From the NCBI GenBank assembly GCA_964536025.1, contig CAZHXA010000006.1, positions 1-64,000 on the forward strand: DNA of 64,000 bases. Reading direction: 5' to 3'. The translations under genes and the position numbers were made by a program. The notes below the pieces were generated by a model. The model saw only the letters and a program-made list of their open reading frames with translations. It was not told the origin of the DNA and searched no databases. Source of the stretch: RGIG4576 sp964536025. Its GTDB lineage: Bacteria; Bacteroidota; Bacteroidia; Bacteroidales; Muribaculaceae. Below are positions 29,910 through 38,592 of the stretch, one piece after another (the stretch's first letter is position 1; every line of letters begins with the position of its first letter).

Positions 29910-30686
29910 TTAATAATAACCTCTTATGATACCACGTTTTGAATTACGCACAAACATAATTATTTCATCACGTTCTTTACTTGCAGGCAATTCTGCTTCT
30001 ATTCTATCTATTGCATCAGAGTTATTCAAACCCGACAAATACAAATAACGATATATTTCTTGTATTTCACTTATTTGTTCATTAGTAAAGCCACGGCGAC
30101 GCAAACCTATGGAATTAATTCCGGCATAAGAAACGGGAAGACGTCCAGCTTTAATATACGGTGGAATATCTTTATTCACCAAAGAACCTCCTTGCAACAT
30201 AACATGAGCTCCGATATGTGTGAATTGGTGTATCAATGCACCTCCACCTATCACAGCATTATCATCTATAACTACTTCTCCGGCAGCTTGCACTGAATTG
30301 GACATAATAACATTATCTCCTATTGTACAATCGTGTGCCACATGACAATAAGCCATAATCAAGCAATTACTACCAACTACGGTTTTACCTTTTGATGCAG
30401 TACCTCTGTTAATTGTCACACACTCTCTGATAGTTGTATTATCTCCGATAATTGCTACCGTATCCTCTCCAACAAATTTTAAATCTTGAGGAACTCCTGA
30501 AATCACTGCACCCGAATGAATTACGCAATTCTTACCGATGCGTGCACCTTCTAAAATTGTAACATTGCTACCAATACGTGTACCTTCACCAATTTCTACG
30601 TTTTGGTCAATTGTTACGAATGGGTCTATAACAACATTAGATGCTATCTTTGCAGCAGGATGCACATAAGCTAATGGTTGTCTCAT
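29910..30686 (-). CDS. lpxA: Acyl-ACP:UDP-N-acetylglucosamine O-acyltransferase
   Basis: The 258-residue cytosolic enzyme does the first step of lipid A synthesis, moving a hydroxyacyl chain onto UDP-GlcNAc. Hexapeptide repeats forming a left-handed beta-helix fill residues about 5-185. The catalytic His is in YCHVAHDCTIGDNVIMSN and the G-rich loop ALIHQFTHIGAHVMLQGG follows. The C-terminal helical domain (about 195-258) is present. The gene is 15 bp after the LpxC/FabZ gene and last in the cluster. Confidence 0.95.
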   Translation of the reverse strand: MRQPLAYVHPAAKIASNVVIDPFVTIDQNVEIGEGTRIGSNVTILEGARIGKNCVIHSGAVISGVPQDLKFVGEDTVAIIGDNTTIRECVTINRGTASKGKTVVGSNCLIMAYCHVAHDCTIGDNVIMSNSVQAAGEVVIDDNAVIGGGALIHQFTHIGAHVMLQGGSLVNKDIPPYIKAGRLPVSYAGINSIGLRRRGFTNEQISEIQEIYRYLYLSGLNNSDAIDRIEAELPASKERDEIIMFVRNSKRGIIRGYY

Positions 30687-30701
30687 ATCTATATATTTTT
30701 A

Positions 30702-32084
30702 TTATTTATTTTTTACAATTTGTGCCATAAATTCTGCTTCAGAAACGATTTTTTCGCCTACAAAAGCATATCCTTTCATTACCGCACAACCTCGTCTTAT
30801 TTCAGTCATCAAAGATAAATGGAATATTAACGTATCGCCTGGCACCACCTTTTGACGGAATTTAACATTATCTATCTTCATGAAATAAGTAGAATACTTT
30901 TCAGGGTCATCAACAGTACTTAAAACCAACAAGCCACCCACTTGTGCCATTGCTTCAACCTGAAGCACACCAGGCATAACAGGTTCTTGTGGGAAGTGAC
31001 CTTGGAAGAACGGCTCATTTCCTGAAACGTTCTTTACACCCACTATGTGAGTTTCATCTTTTTCAATAATTTTATCTACAAGCAAGAACGGATAACGATG
31101 TGGCAACAGTTCACGTATTTTGTTCACATCCATTAAAGGGGCAACATTCGGATTATATATAGGTGCTTGTATTTCTTGACGTTTGATTTCACGTCTCACT
31201 TTCTTAGCGAAAGTAGTATTCAATGAATGTCCCGGACGCACTGCAATAATACGGCCTTTCAACGGGCGACCAATCAACGCTATATCTCCCAATACATCCA
31301 ACAATTTGTGACGTGCAGGCTCATTGTCATATACCAATGGTTTATTATTAATATAACCTAATTCACTTACATTTTTATGAGGTACACCCATTAAATCAGC
31401 CAACTTATCAACAGTGTCTTGTGACATAGGCGAGTCATAGATAACAATAGCATTATCCAAATCACCTCCCTTTATTAAATTATTCTTAACAAGAGGTTCT
31501 ACTTCACGCACAAATACAAATGTACGGCTTGCAGCTATTTCTTCCTTGAATTTTTCAATATTTCTTAGCATTGCAAACTGATTGGACAAAACCGGCGAAT
31601 CAAATTCAATCATTGTTTCAACTGAAAAATCATCATCGGGCAAAGCTATCAAAGATGCACCTGTTTTCTCATCTACAACTTCGATTTTTTGCTTCACAAT
31701 GTAATAATCCTTTTCTTCAGTTTGTTCTTCAATGCCTACTTCTTCTATTTTTTCGGCATACATAATTGCACTACCATCTAAGATAGGCAATTCCGGAGCA
31801 TCCACTTCTATCAAGCAGTTGTCTATTCCGGCAGCATACAAAGCAGCCAAAGCATGTTCTATTGTACTTACTTTTGCATCACCTTTAGCAATCACAGTTC
31901 CACGTTGTGTTTCCACTACGTTTTCTGCCACAGCATCAATAATGGTTTCTTCTTCCAAATCCACTCTTTTGATTTTATAGCCGTGACCTGTTGGTGCCGG
32001 ATTAAATTTTGCATTTATCTGCAAACCCGTATGCAATCCTTTTCCGCTTATACAAAAAGATGCTTTTAACGTACGTTGTTTCAT
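30702..32084 (-). CDS. lpxC/fabZ: Bifunctional LpxC deacetylase / FabZ dehydratase
   Basis: The 460-residue protein is a natural fusion known from Bacteroidota. Residues about 1-300 are LpxC, which removes the acetyl group of UDP-acyl-GlcNAc with zinc; ligand motifs are STIEHALAALYAAGID, SRTFVF and NEPARHKLLDVLGDIALIG. Residues about 315-460 are the hot-dog dehydratase FabZ, which makes trans-2-enoyl-ACP: LLPHRYPFLLVDKI, the catalytic His in GHFPQEPVMPGVLQVEAMAQ with Glu, and YFMKIDNVKFRQKVVPGD. The fusion ties lipid A commitment to fatty acid elongation. Confidence 0.97.
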   Translation of the reverse strand: MKQRTLKASFCISGKGLHTGLQINAKFNPAPTGHGYKIKRVDLEEETIIDAVAENVVETQRGTVIAKGDAKVSTIEHALAALYAAGIDNCLIEVDAPELPILDGSAIMYAEKIEEVGIEEQTEEKDYYIVKQKIEVVDEKTGASLIALPDDDFSVETMIEFDSPVLSNQFAMLRNIEKFKEEIAASRTFVFVREVEPLVKNNLIKGGDLDNAIVIYDSPMSQDTVDKLADLMGVPHKNVSELGYINNKPLVYDNEPARHKLLDVLGDIALIGRPLKGRIIAVRPGHSLNTTFAKKVRREIKRQEIQAPIYNPNVAPLMDVNKIRELLPHRYPFLLVDKIIEKDETHIVGVKNVSGNEPFFQGHFPQEPVMPGVLQVEAMAQVGGLLVLSTVDDPEKYSTYFMKIDNVKFRQKVVPGDTLIFHLSLMTEIRRGCAVMKGYAFVGEKIVSEAEFMAQIVKNK

Positions 32085-32097
32085 AAATATCTCTCTA

Positions 32098-33144
32098 TTA
32101 ATTATTTTTTTCTAATATACTTTTCAACTCTGCAATTTGTTTTTTCAATGCAGAAATTTCAGTATTCACCTTTGCATGATTCTTCAAGAACGCAGCCTGG
32201 CGAGCAAAATCGGTATGTTTAACTGCCGGATATCCCATTAGGATATTATCACTGCCCAAACTCTTAGGTATTCCCGACTGAGCTCCAAATTGATTATTAT
32301 CGCCAACAGTTATGTGACCGGCAAAGCCACATTGACCTCCAATCATGTTATGATTACCAATTTTAGCAGAACCGGCAATTCCAGCTTGTGCCGCAATTAC
32401 GGTATGTTCACCAATTTCAACATTATGAGCAATTTGAATAAGATTATCCAATTTTGCTCCTTTTTTCACCACTGTGCTACCCATTGTTGCACGGTCAATT
32501 GTTGTATTTGCTCCTATTTCAACATCATCTTCTATTACGACATTACCTATTTGAGCAATCTTCTTATAAGCTCCGTTTTCGGGTGCAAATCCGAAACCAT
32601 CGCCTCCGACCACAACTCCTGAATGTAAAATACAGTTATTTCCTATCACACAACCATGATAGATTTTCACTCCCGGATATAGAATCACATTATCTCCTAT
32701 AGTTACATTATCGCCAACGTAACACTGAGGATATATTTTTACATTTTTTCCAATAGTTACGCCTTTTGCAACATAAGAAAATGCCCCTATGTACACATCT
32801 TCGGGAACATTTACTCCTTCGGCTACATATATCGGGGTTTCTAACCCATTTTTTTGCTGTTGCATTGAACCTACCATATTCAACAACTGTGCAATTGTTG
32901 CATACGGATTTTCAACTCTGATTAATGTAGTTTTTAATTCTTTCTCTGCTACAAAATCCTTACGCACTAATACGACAGATGCTTGAGTTTCGTATATATA
33001 TTGTTCATATTTTGGATTTGCCAAAAAAGTAAGACATCCGGGACGGCCTTCTTCTATTTTAGAATAATTATTTATTTTTATGTTAGAGTCACCTTCTACG
33101 ACTCCATTCACAAGAGCAGCAATTTGCCCAACTGTTATTTCCAT
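32098..33144 (-). CDS. lpxD: UDP-3-O-acylglucosamine N-acyltransferase
   Basis: The 348-residue enzyme adds the second acyl chain in lipid A synthesis. An N-terminal uridine-binding domain ([20 protein letters not shown], about 33-55) is followed by hexapeptide repeats from about 105 to 290. The catalytic His lies in [19 protein letters not shown], and [21 protein letters not shown] is a clear LpxD signature. A C-terminal helix (about 315-348) completes the chain. It is the first gene of the lipid A cluster, with a promoter directly upstream, and is followed by the LpxC/FabZ gene after 13 bp. Confidence 0.96.
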   Translation of the reverse strand: MEITVGQIAALVNGVVEGDSNIKINNYSKIEEGRPGCLTFLANPKYEQYIYETQASVVLVRKDFVAEKELKTTLIRVENPYATIAQLLNMVGSMQQQKNGLETPIYVAEGVNVPEDVYIGAFSYVAKGVTIGKNVKIYPQCYVGDNVTIGDNVILYPGVKIYHGCVIGNNCILHSGVVVGGDGFGFAPENGAYKKIAQIGNVVIEDDVEIGANTTIDRATMGSTVVKKGAKLDNLIQIAHNVEIGEHTVIAAQAGIAGSAKIGNHNMIGGQCGFAGHITVGDNNQFGAQSGIPKSLGSDNILMGYPAVKHTDFARQAAFLKNHAKVNTEISALKKQIAELKSILEKNN

Positions 33145-33172
33145 ATAATTCAGTTAAATTTACTATACCTTG

Positions 33173-33203
33173 CAAATTTGCAAAAAATCAACGAGATAAG
33201 CAA
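33173..33203 (-). promoter_or_regulatory. Promoter of the lipid A operon
   Basis: On the minus strand TTG (33201-33203), then 20 nt, then CAAATTTG (33173-33180), one mismatch to TAnnTTTG. It lies 29 nt upstream of the lpxD ATG. Confidence 0.5.
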
Positions 33204-33229
33204 CTATATCATTGTTTTTTTGTTTAAGC

Positions 33230-33267
33230 AAAAGCCATAAAAGCTAAATTCACTTTATAAATTTAGC
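33230..33267 (-). terminator. Terminator of the tex-folK-like-MBL-VOC run
   Basis: An 8-bp AT-rich stem GCTAAATT/AATTTAGC (33243-33250 with 33260-33267) is followed on the minus strand by TTTTATGGCTTTT. It begins three bases after the stop of the small membrane protein gene. Confidence 0.6.
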
Positions 33268-33269
33268 CT

Positions 33270-33599
33270 TTATTTAAATAGCATCAATATAATTATCGAA
33301 ATCACGCCTATAAAGCAAAAAATAACCGAACACATCTTCAACAGCATATATGCACTTGATTTTCTTTTTACAAATTGTGCATAAACATAACAAAAAGCCG
33401 ACATAAAAATAAAAAAATCATCTATCACGCCCGCAATCAAATCACTCTTATCAAATGATAGAATGACGTATACGACCGACAAAATCAGCAAAAAAATTGC
33501 AAATGCTTTTGAACCGATATTGCCTTCTATGTCTTTATCCAAAGCATCTTTCACTAATGACTTAGGATTTTTTATTTTCTCATTTTTATTGATTGCCAT
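33270..33599 (-). CDS. Small membrane protein, perhaps YkvA/DUF1232-like
   Basis: The 109-residue protein has a charged N-terminus (about 1-28) and then three hydrophobic segments (about 30-48, 55-75 and 85-108). The middle section YVILSFDKSDLIAGVIDDFF loosely resembles the DUF1232 pattern (PxDLIPd...GxiDD), but the prolines are missing. So the family call is weak. It starts two bases after the VOC-protein stop and is the last gene before a terminator. No function can be given. Confidence 0.6.
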   Translation of the reverse strand: MAINKNEKIKNPKSLVKDALDKDIEGNIGSKAFAIFLLILSVVYVILSFDKSDLIAGVIDDFFIFMSAFCYVYAQFVKRKSSAYMLLKMCSVIFCFIGVISIIILMLFK

Positions 33600-33601
33600 T
33601 T

Positions 33602-33982
33602 TTATTTTTTAGCAGGTAATATTTCTATCCAATATCCATCCGGGTCTTCTATAAAATACAATCCCATATCAACATTTTCAAAACAAATTACGCCCATTTC
33701 TCTGTGATATTGTCTTACCTTATCATAATCCTCATCCACTCTCAAGCACAAATGAAATTCACATTCGCCTAAATCATATTTTTGAGGATGATCTTTTAAC
33801 CATGTCAATTCAAGCAAAAAATCAGATTTTTTATCTTTCAAATACACTAAAACGAAAGAACCGTCTTTTGCTTCTTTTTTATGAGATATTTCAAGACCTA
33901 ACGCCTTGTTATAAAATTCAATGCTACGTTCCAAATCGGAAACATTGAAATTAAAATGATCAAATTTTGCTGTTATTTCCAT
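33602..33982 (-). CDS. VOC-superfamily (glyoxalase I-like) protein
   Basis: The 126-residue single-domain protein has the two beta-alpha-beta-beta-beta repeats of the vicinal oxygen chelate fold. Putative metal ligands stand at the usual places: His in FDHFNFNV, Glu in FLLELTWL, His in CEFHLCLRV and Glu in YWIEILPA. That pattern fits lactoylglutathione lyase, which detoxifies methylglyoxal adducts, though many VOC proteins do other chemistry. The start is moved to the ATG at 33982, which avoids overlap with the upstream metallo-beta-lactamase gene. The 13-bp spacing suggests one transcript. Confidence 0.85.
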   Translation of the reverse strand: MEITAKFDHFNFNVSDLERSIEFYNKALGLEISHKKEAKDGSFVLVYLKDKKSDFLLELTWLKDHPQKYDLGECEFHLCLRVDEDYDKVRQYHREMGVICFENVDMGLYFIEDPDGYWIEILPAKK

Positions 33983-33995
33983 TGTAGTAATTTTA

Positions 33996-34715
33996 TTACA
34001 AAAATAAACATTCACCGTCTTTCAAACAAATATATTTATCACATTTATCACCTATACAAGAACTGAAACCACAAACCATTTCCCACATTCCCCAAGTGTG
34101 CATAGGAATAAAGCAACCCACTTTAATTGTATTCACAAATTGTCTTGCACCTAAAGCAAAATCGCCTTTCATTCTCGGGTCTACAGGAAACATAGCACAG
34201 TCTATTCCATTCGTTGCGACCGTTTTTATCTTTCTAAGTATTCCTTTAAAAGCCTTATCGGCTTTTACCATTTCATCTTCGGTAGATTCATCTTCCCATC
34301 GCCAATTATTCAAATCTCCGGCATGAAAAAAATCTTTTTCGCCAAAACTAAACAAGAACGAAACACCCACATCAGTTGAATCAAATGTATTAAGTTTTAT
34401 AAGCTCATCTTCATACAAAGAATTTTTATTCAGAAAGATGGTTTTAACAGGCAATTCTTCTTGTTTTGTACCCTTATATTTTTTCCTTACATCATAGGAC
34501 AACAAATAGGTTACTTCTTCACAACAATTAACCCATTTAAATATCTCCGGATTAAAATGGTCATTATGAGCATGCGACACCATGACATATAACCGTTTTA
34601 CCGATTTAAGCAAATGAGGCAATACGCCTTCCGGATCTTTATAAAAATCAATAATTATTGCCACTTCATCATGTAACAACAAAAATCCACTGTGATTTAT
34701 ATGTACGATTTTCAT
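33996..34715 (-). CDS. Metallo-beta-lactamase-fold hydrolase
   Basis: The 239-residue protein has the metal-binding HxHxDH motif (VSHAHNDHFNPE, about 55-66), a downstream Asp (FHAGDLNNWRWED) and a final His (FIPMHTWGMWE). The first strand HINHSGFLLLHDEVAIIID is typical of the UlaG/ComA-like branch of MBL-fold proteins. Substrate unknown. I use the ATG at 34715, one base after the folK-like stop, rather than a GTG at 34724 that would overlap it. It sits between an HPPK-like gene and a glyoxalase-like gene, in a compact run, so a thiol-ester or glyoxal-related hydrolysis is possible but speculative. Confidence 0.85.
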   Translation of the reverse strand: MKIVHINHSGFLLLHDEVAIIIDFYKDPEGVLPHLLKSVKRLYVMVSHAHNDHFNPEIFKWVNCCEEVTYLLSYDVRKKYKGTKQEELPVKTIFLNKNSLYEDELIKLNTFDSTDVGVSFLFSFGEKDFFHAGDLNNWRWEDESTEDEMVKADKAFKGILRKIKTVATNGIDCAMFPVDPRMKGDFALGARQFVNTIKVGCFIPMHTWGMWEMVCGFSSCIGDKCDKYICLKDGECLFL

Positions 34716-34716
34716 A

Positions 34717-35094
34717 TCATTCACTTTTAGTCAATTCTTCCCACCCTATTTGAAAATATGATTGTTCAAAGTCTCTAATTTTCATGATTTTATCATTCCA
34801 AATCACAATATCTATATCTATAGGTATTACTCCATTTTTTTTGCTTTCGGCAGTTCTTCCACAATCCTTTTCATACTGTTTAAAGCACTGATTAAGTTCC
34901 TCGTAATCGACACCCGACATTCCGGTCACAACGGCATTCATATAATTATCATCAATACCATTCAACGCAGGAGTTTCATAGGCTTGTGACATTTTTACAT
35001 TCGACAATCTACCACAAAGCCATTCCATGCATTTATGCATTTCATTTACACGTTCTTGGCTATTACTTCCTAATGACAAAACTACCGTATTCAT
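34717..35094 (-). CDS. folK: Short HPPK (FolK)-like protein
   Basis: The 125-residue protein looks like 6-hydroxymethyl-7,8-dihydropterin pyrophosphokinase of folate synthesis. The start is typical (VVLSLGSNSQERVNEMHKC), then SQAYETPALN, NYMNAVV and DCGRTAESKKNGVIPIDIDIV, which holds the two Asp residues that bind Mg-ATP. Normal HPPK is about 160 residues. This one ends soon after and lacks the C-terminal HPR...FVL-PL region that follows the Asp pair. It may be a reduced but active Bacteroidales form or a diverged paralogue. It starts one base after the tex stop. Confidence 0.75.
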   Translation of the reverse strand: MNTVVLSLGSNSQERVNEMHKCMEWLCGRLSNVKMSQAYETPALNGIDDNYMNAVVTGMSGVDYEELNQCFKQYEKDCGRTAESKKNGVIPIDIDIVIWNDKIMKIRDFEQSYFQIGWEELTKSE

Positions 35095-35095
35095 A

Positions 35096-37234
35096 TCAAA
35101 AGCCTTTCATCGTCAACGATATTCTTTTTTTATCAATATCCACACTTTTTACCATCACTTTTACATGCTGATTCATAGAAACCACATCCAACGGTGAAGA
35201 TATGAAGTTATCACTCAACTCCGAAATATGAACAAGTCCGTTTTCGTGAATACCTATATCAACAAAAGCTCCAAATTGTGTTACATTGGTCACAACTCCG
35301 TTTAACTCCATACCCGGCTTTAAATCTTCAATAACTTTCACATTGTCATCAAATTGCAATTCTTGCACACCTTCTCTGGGGTCGCGTCCCGGCTTTTCAA
35401 GCTCTTTCATAATATCAAGCAAAGTAGGCTCACCCACATCTTCGTTGATATATCGTTTCACATCAATTTTATTACGCATTTCGGAGTTTTTAATCAGCTC
35501 TTGAATGGAACAACCTGCATCATTAGCCATTTGTTGCACCAATCCATAACGTTCGGGGTGCACAGCCGAATTATCCAAAGGATTTTCACTTTCCGGAATT
35601 CTCAAGAAAGCCGATGCTTGTTGAAACGCCTTAGTCCCAAAACGAGGAACGTTTAAAATGTCATTTCTTGTCAAAAACGAACCATTTTCATTTCTATAAT
35701 CTACAATATTTTGAGCCAACTGAGTTCCAACACCTGCCACATAGGACAACAACTCCTTAGAAGCCGTATTTACATTTACGCCTACACTATTTACACAACT
35801 TTCTACGACAAAAGCTAACGAATCACGCAGTTTCACTTGGTCAACATCATGCTGATATTGCCCCACCCCTATTGATTTTGGTTCTATCTTAACCAATTCA
35901 GCCAATGGATCCAATAAACGACGTCCTATTGACACAGCCCCTCTCACCGTTACATCTTTATCAGGAAATTCTTCGCGAGCCGCCTTTGATGCTGAATATA
36001 TGGATGCTCCACTTTCGTTTACCACATATATGTTTATATCTTTTTTATATTTCAACGACGACAAAAATTTTTCGGTCTCACGACTCGCAGTTCCATTTCC
36101 CACAGCAATAGCATCTATCTTATAAGCTTCTACCAAATAGCTTATCTTACTTGCTGAGCCTTTGAAATCATTCTTTGGCGGTGTAGGATATATCACATCA
36201 TTGTGCAACAAGTCTCCATGTTCATTTAAACACACGACTTTACAACCCGTTCTAAATCCGGGATCTATAGCAAGCACACGTTTATGTCCCAAAGGTGGAG
36301 CAAAAAGCAATTGACGCAGATTCTCAGCAAACGTATTGATAGCCACCTTATCCGCTTTTACCTTAGCCTCATTCATCATTTCAGTTTCAATAGAGGGCTT
36401 TATTAATCGCTTGAATGAATCAGCTACTGCTTCGGCTACCATTTGCGACGATTCCGAATTTCCTTTCACAACCACAGATGATATTATATCAATGGCTTGC
36501 TCATTATCAACTTTTAATTGCAATTTTAAAATTCCTTCATTCTCACCTCGCAACATTGCCAAAAGACGATGTGAAGCACATCTTTTCAAAGATTCAGTAA
36601 CCGAAAAATAATTAGCATATTTTTCCCCTTCCTGCTCTTTGTTTTTAACTACTTTACAATCTAAAACAGCAGTACGAGCATATAATTGACGTATTTTATT
36701 TCTTACAGATATATTTTCTGAAATCCATTCCGAAATAATGTCCTCAGCACCTTGTATTGCATCATCTACCGAAGTTATTTCCTTAGACAGGAATTTATGA
36801 GCTTTCACGTTTATGTTATCACCATGTTGCGACATTATTATTTTAGCAAGAGGTTCCAAACCTTTCTGTCGAGCGGCTTCGGCTCGCGTTTTTCTTTTGG
36901 GCTTATATGGCAAATAAATGTCGTCCAAGCCCACAAGATTCCAGCAATCGGTTATTTTAGCAGTTAGTTCAGGAGTAAGTTTTCCTTGTTCTTCCACAAC
37001 CTTCAAGATATATTCTTTTCGCTTGACAACATCTTTTAGATGAGCATAAGTTTCTTGTATTTTTTGAACTTCAACATCATTTAAACCTCCTGTTTCCTCT
37101 TTTCTATAACGACTTATAAAAGGAATCGTGCAACCCTCATCAAGCAAACGCACGGTTTTCAAGACTTGTCGCTCGGGAATACCGCATTGTAACGACAATT
37201 CTTTTATCATAACTTCATTATTATCATTAACCAT
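35096..37234 (-). CDS. tex: Tex-family RNA-binding protein
   Basis: The 712-residue cytosolic protein is related to transcription accessory factor Tex and eukaryotic Spt6. It has an N-terminal helical region (RYRKEETGGLNDVEVQKIQE), a YqgF-like nuclease-fold domain (VLAIDPGFRTGCKVVCL, about 325-460), two helix-hairpin-helix motifs (VNTASKELLSYVAGVG and FLTRNDILNVPRFGTKAFQQ) and a C-terminal S1 RNA-binding domain (LNGVVTNVTQFGAFVDIGIH). The start is put at the ATG at 37234; a TTG 33 bases earlier would lie inside a terminator hairpin. It opens the tex-folK-MBL-VOC run. Confidence 0.95.
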   Translation of the reverse strand: MVNDNNEVMIKELSLQCGIPERQVLKTVRLLDEGCTIPFISRYRKEETGGLNDVEVQKIQETYAHLKDVVKRKEYILKVVEEQGKLTPELTAKITDCWNLVGLDDIYLPYKPKRKTRAEAARQKGLEPLAKIIMSQHGDNINVKAHKFLSKEITSVDDAIQGAEDIISEWISENISVRNKIRQLYARTAVLDCKVVKNKEQEGEKYANYFSVTESLKRCASHRLLAMLRGENEGILKLQLKVDNEQAIDIISSVVVKGNSESSQMVAEAVADSFKRLIKPSIETEMMNEAKVKADKVAINTFAENLRQLLFAPPLGHKRVLAIDPGFRTGCKVVCLNEHGDLLHNDVIYPTPPKNDFKGSASKISYLVEAYKIDAIAVGNGTASRETEKFLSSLKYKKDINIYVVNESGASIYSASKAAREEFPDKDVTVRGAVSIGRRLLDPLAELVKIEPKSIGVGQYQHDVDQVKLRDSLAFVVESCVNSVGVNVNTASKELLSYVAGVGTQLAQNIVDYRNENGSFLTRNDILNVPRFGTKAFQQASAFLRIPESENPLDNSAVHPERYGLVQQMANDAGCSIQELIKNSEMRNKIDVKRYINEDVGEPTLLDIMKELEKPGRDPREGVQELQFDDNVKVIEDLKPGMELNGVVTNVTQFGAFVDIGIHENGLVHISELSDNFISSPLDVVSMNQHVKVMVKSVDIDKKRISLTMKGF

Positions 37235-37265
37235 ATATCTATTTTTACAAGCCTTTTTATAAGAC

Positions 37266-37296
37266 AATAAAAGGACATAAAAAATGTCCTTTTATT
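37266..37296 (-). terminator. Terminator of the 37333 acyltransferase gene
   Basis: A perfect 13-bp stem AATAAAAGGACAT/ATGTCCTTTTATT (37266-37278 with 37284-37296) with an A5 loop lies 36 bp after the acyltransferase stop and 32 bp before the tex ATG. The T-rich left arm on the minus strand supplies the U-run. Confidence 0.8.
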
Positions 37297-37332
37297 ACTC
37301 TTTCCTCAAAACACTAAAATAATTGTATCTTG

Positions 37333-38508
37333 TTACACCAAACTCAATTTATTTTTTAACGGATTTGAATACATTGTATATATCATGTTACGCATAAAGT
37401 CTTTTTCATCGTCAGTAGTTTCTACTTCAACCTTACTTAATTGACTTTCAACATAGGCGATAAATTTAGCTTTTTCATCTTCACTGTATCCATTTCCTAA
37501 AAATCCGTTTGTTTCATGCACCATATCATAAGCAATATAATTGCATGGATAAATTCTGTATCCTTTATAGATTGATTTATCTATTTCGGTTCTCACGAAA
37601 TTCAGCAATTCAGTTTTATCCATATCGGGAGACATCTTGTCGAGTTTCAAGCTCACGCAAGGCATTATTTCAAAATGCACGCGTCCTTTGTAACCCATTA
37701 TACCGGTACTCATACTCAACAAATCATCTTCCTGAGATTTTTTAAACGAAGAGTCTCTTTTCTTCATCAAAAACTCTTTTGCTTTCAAATAATCATTCGG
37801 ATCATATTCATAACTGATTGACAACGGCATTAAATTCAATTCTTTGATTCTTGAAAAGAATGTTTTGCCGTCACCACCCATACCGAGCATTTTAAGCAAA
37901 CTTTCTTGTGTGCGATCATCGCTATCCTTTGCACGACCTTCACGTTGAGCAATCCACACCGAATGTTTCTTTTCTTTCAATGCAAAATGCACATAATTTG
38001 ACAATTGCATTGCACCTTCAAGTCGTTGATGGCTTATCAAATCACGCTTTACGATAAAACTTTTGTTTAATCTCACAAGTATTGATATCCAATCATATAT
38101 CAACAGATTATTTCCTATTGCAACTTCGGTAGTAGGTCGGTCCACCCCTATTAAATTCAAATTCAAAAACGAAGCATCAAGCACTATATCGCGATGGTTT
38201 GATATAAATGTGTATGATTTTCCTTTTTCATAATTATCTTCACCGCTTATCGTCAAGCCATCAGTTGTATTTTTTACAAGCTGTTCCAAAAACGGCTTCA
38301 TGACTTGCACTTGAAAATCGTCTTTTCCTTTTAATGATAATAGTTTTTCTACAAATAAATCATAATCTACACCCGGCAATGCATAATTCACAACGCCTTT
38401 AAACATTGGTTCTTTTACCAATTGAACCATTTTTTCATGAAATTCGCTGTCGCTAAATGGACAAACGTCAGCAAATTCTTCCGGAATTCTAACTTCGTCG
38501 GTAATCAT
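37333..38508 (-). CDS. PlsB/PlsC-like glycerolipid acyltransferase with variant motif
   Basis: The 391-residue protein resembles glycerol-phosphate acyltransferases. The motif region reads FISNHRDIVLDASF (about 120). Its His and Asp are five residues apart (H-X5-D) instead of the usual H-X4-D. A later QREGRAKDSDDRTQ (about 200) matches the EGxxR acceptor motif. There is no signal peptide and only weak hydrophobic stretches. The start is set at the ATG at 38508. It has its own -7 element and a strong terminator, so it may be a single-gene unit downstream of rluD. Acceptor and acyl donor are unknown. Confidence 0.75.
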   Translation of the reverse strand: MITDEVRIPEEFADVCPFSDSEFHEKMVQLVKEPMFKGVVNYALPGVDYDLFVEKLLSLKGKDDFQVQVMKPFLEQLVKNTTDGLTISGEDNYEKGKSYTFISNHRDIVLDASFLNLNLIGVDRPTTEVAIGNNLLIYDWISILVRLNKSFIVKRDLISHQRLEGAMQLSNYVHFALKEKKHSVWIAQREGRAKDSDDRTQESLLKMLGMGGDGKTFFSRIKELNLMPLSISYEYDPNDYLKAKEFLMKKRDSSFKKSQEDDLLSMSTGIMGYKGRVHFEIMPCVSLKLDKMSPDMDKTELLNFVRTEIDKSIYKGYRIYPCNYIAYDMVHETNGFLGNGYSEDEKAKFIAYVESQLSKVEVETTDDEKDFMRNMIYTMYSNPLKNKLSLV

Positions 38509-38540
38509 ATATCTCTTTCTCAACAATTACTTCATATTAT

Positions 38541-38548
38541 CAAAGATA
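38541..38548 (-). promoter_or_regulatory. -7 element for the 37333 acyltransferase gene
   Basis: The minus strand carries TATCTTTG, the commonest Bacteroidales -7 sequence, 33 nt before the ATG at 38508. The -33 position is not clear. Confidence 0.45.
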
Positions 38549-38592
38549 ATACTTTTTCTTTAAAAATCGCTGTATTTAACAGATATTAGAAT

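Noticed and set aside
37235..37267. Longer N-terminus of Tex starting from TTG at 37267
   Set aside because: The first codons would lie in the terminator hairpin of the upstream gene and add residues not expected in Tex proteins.
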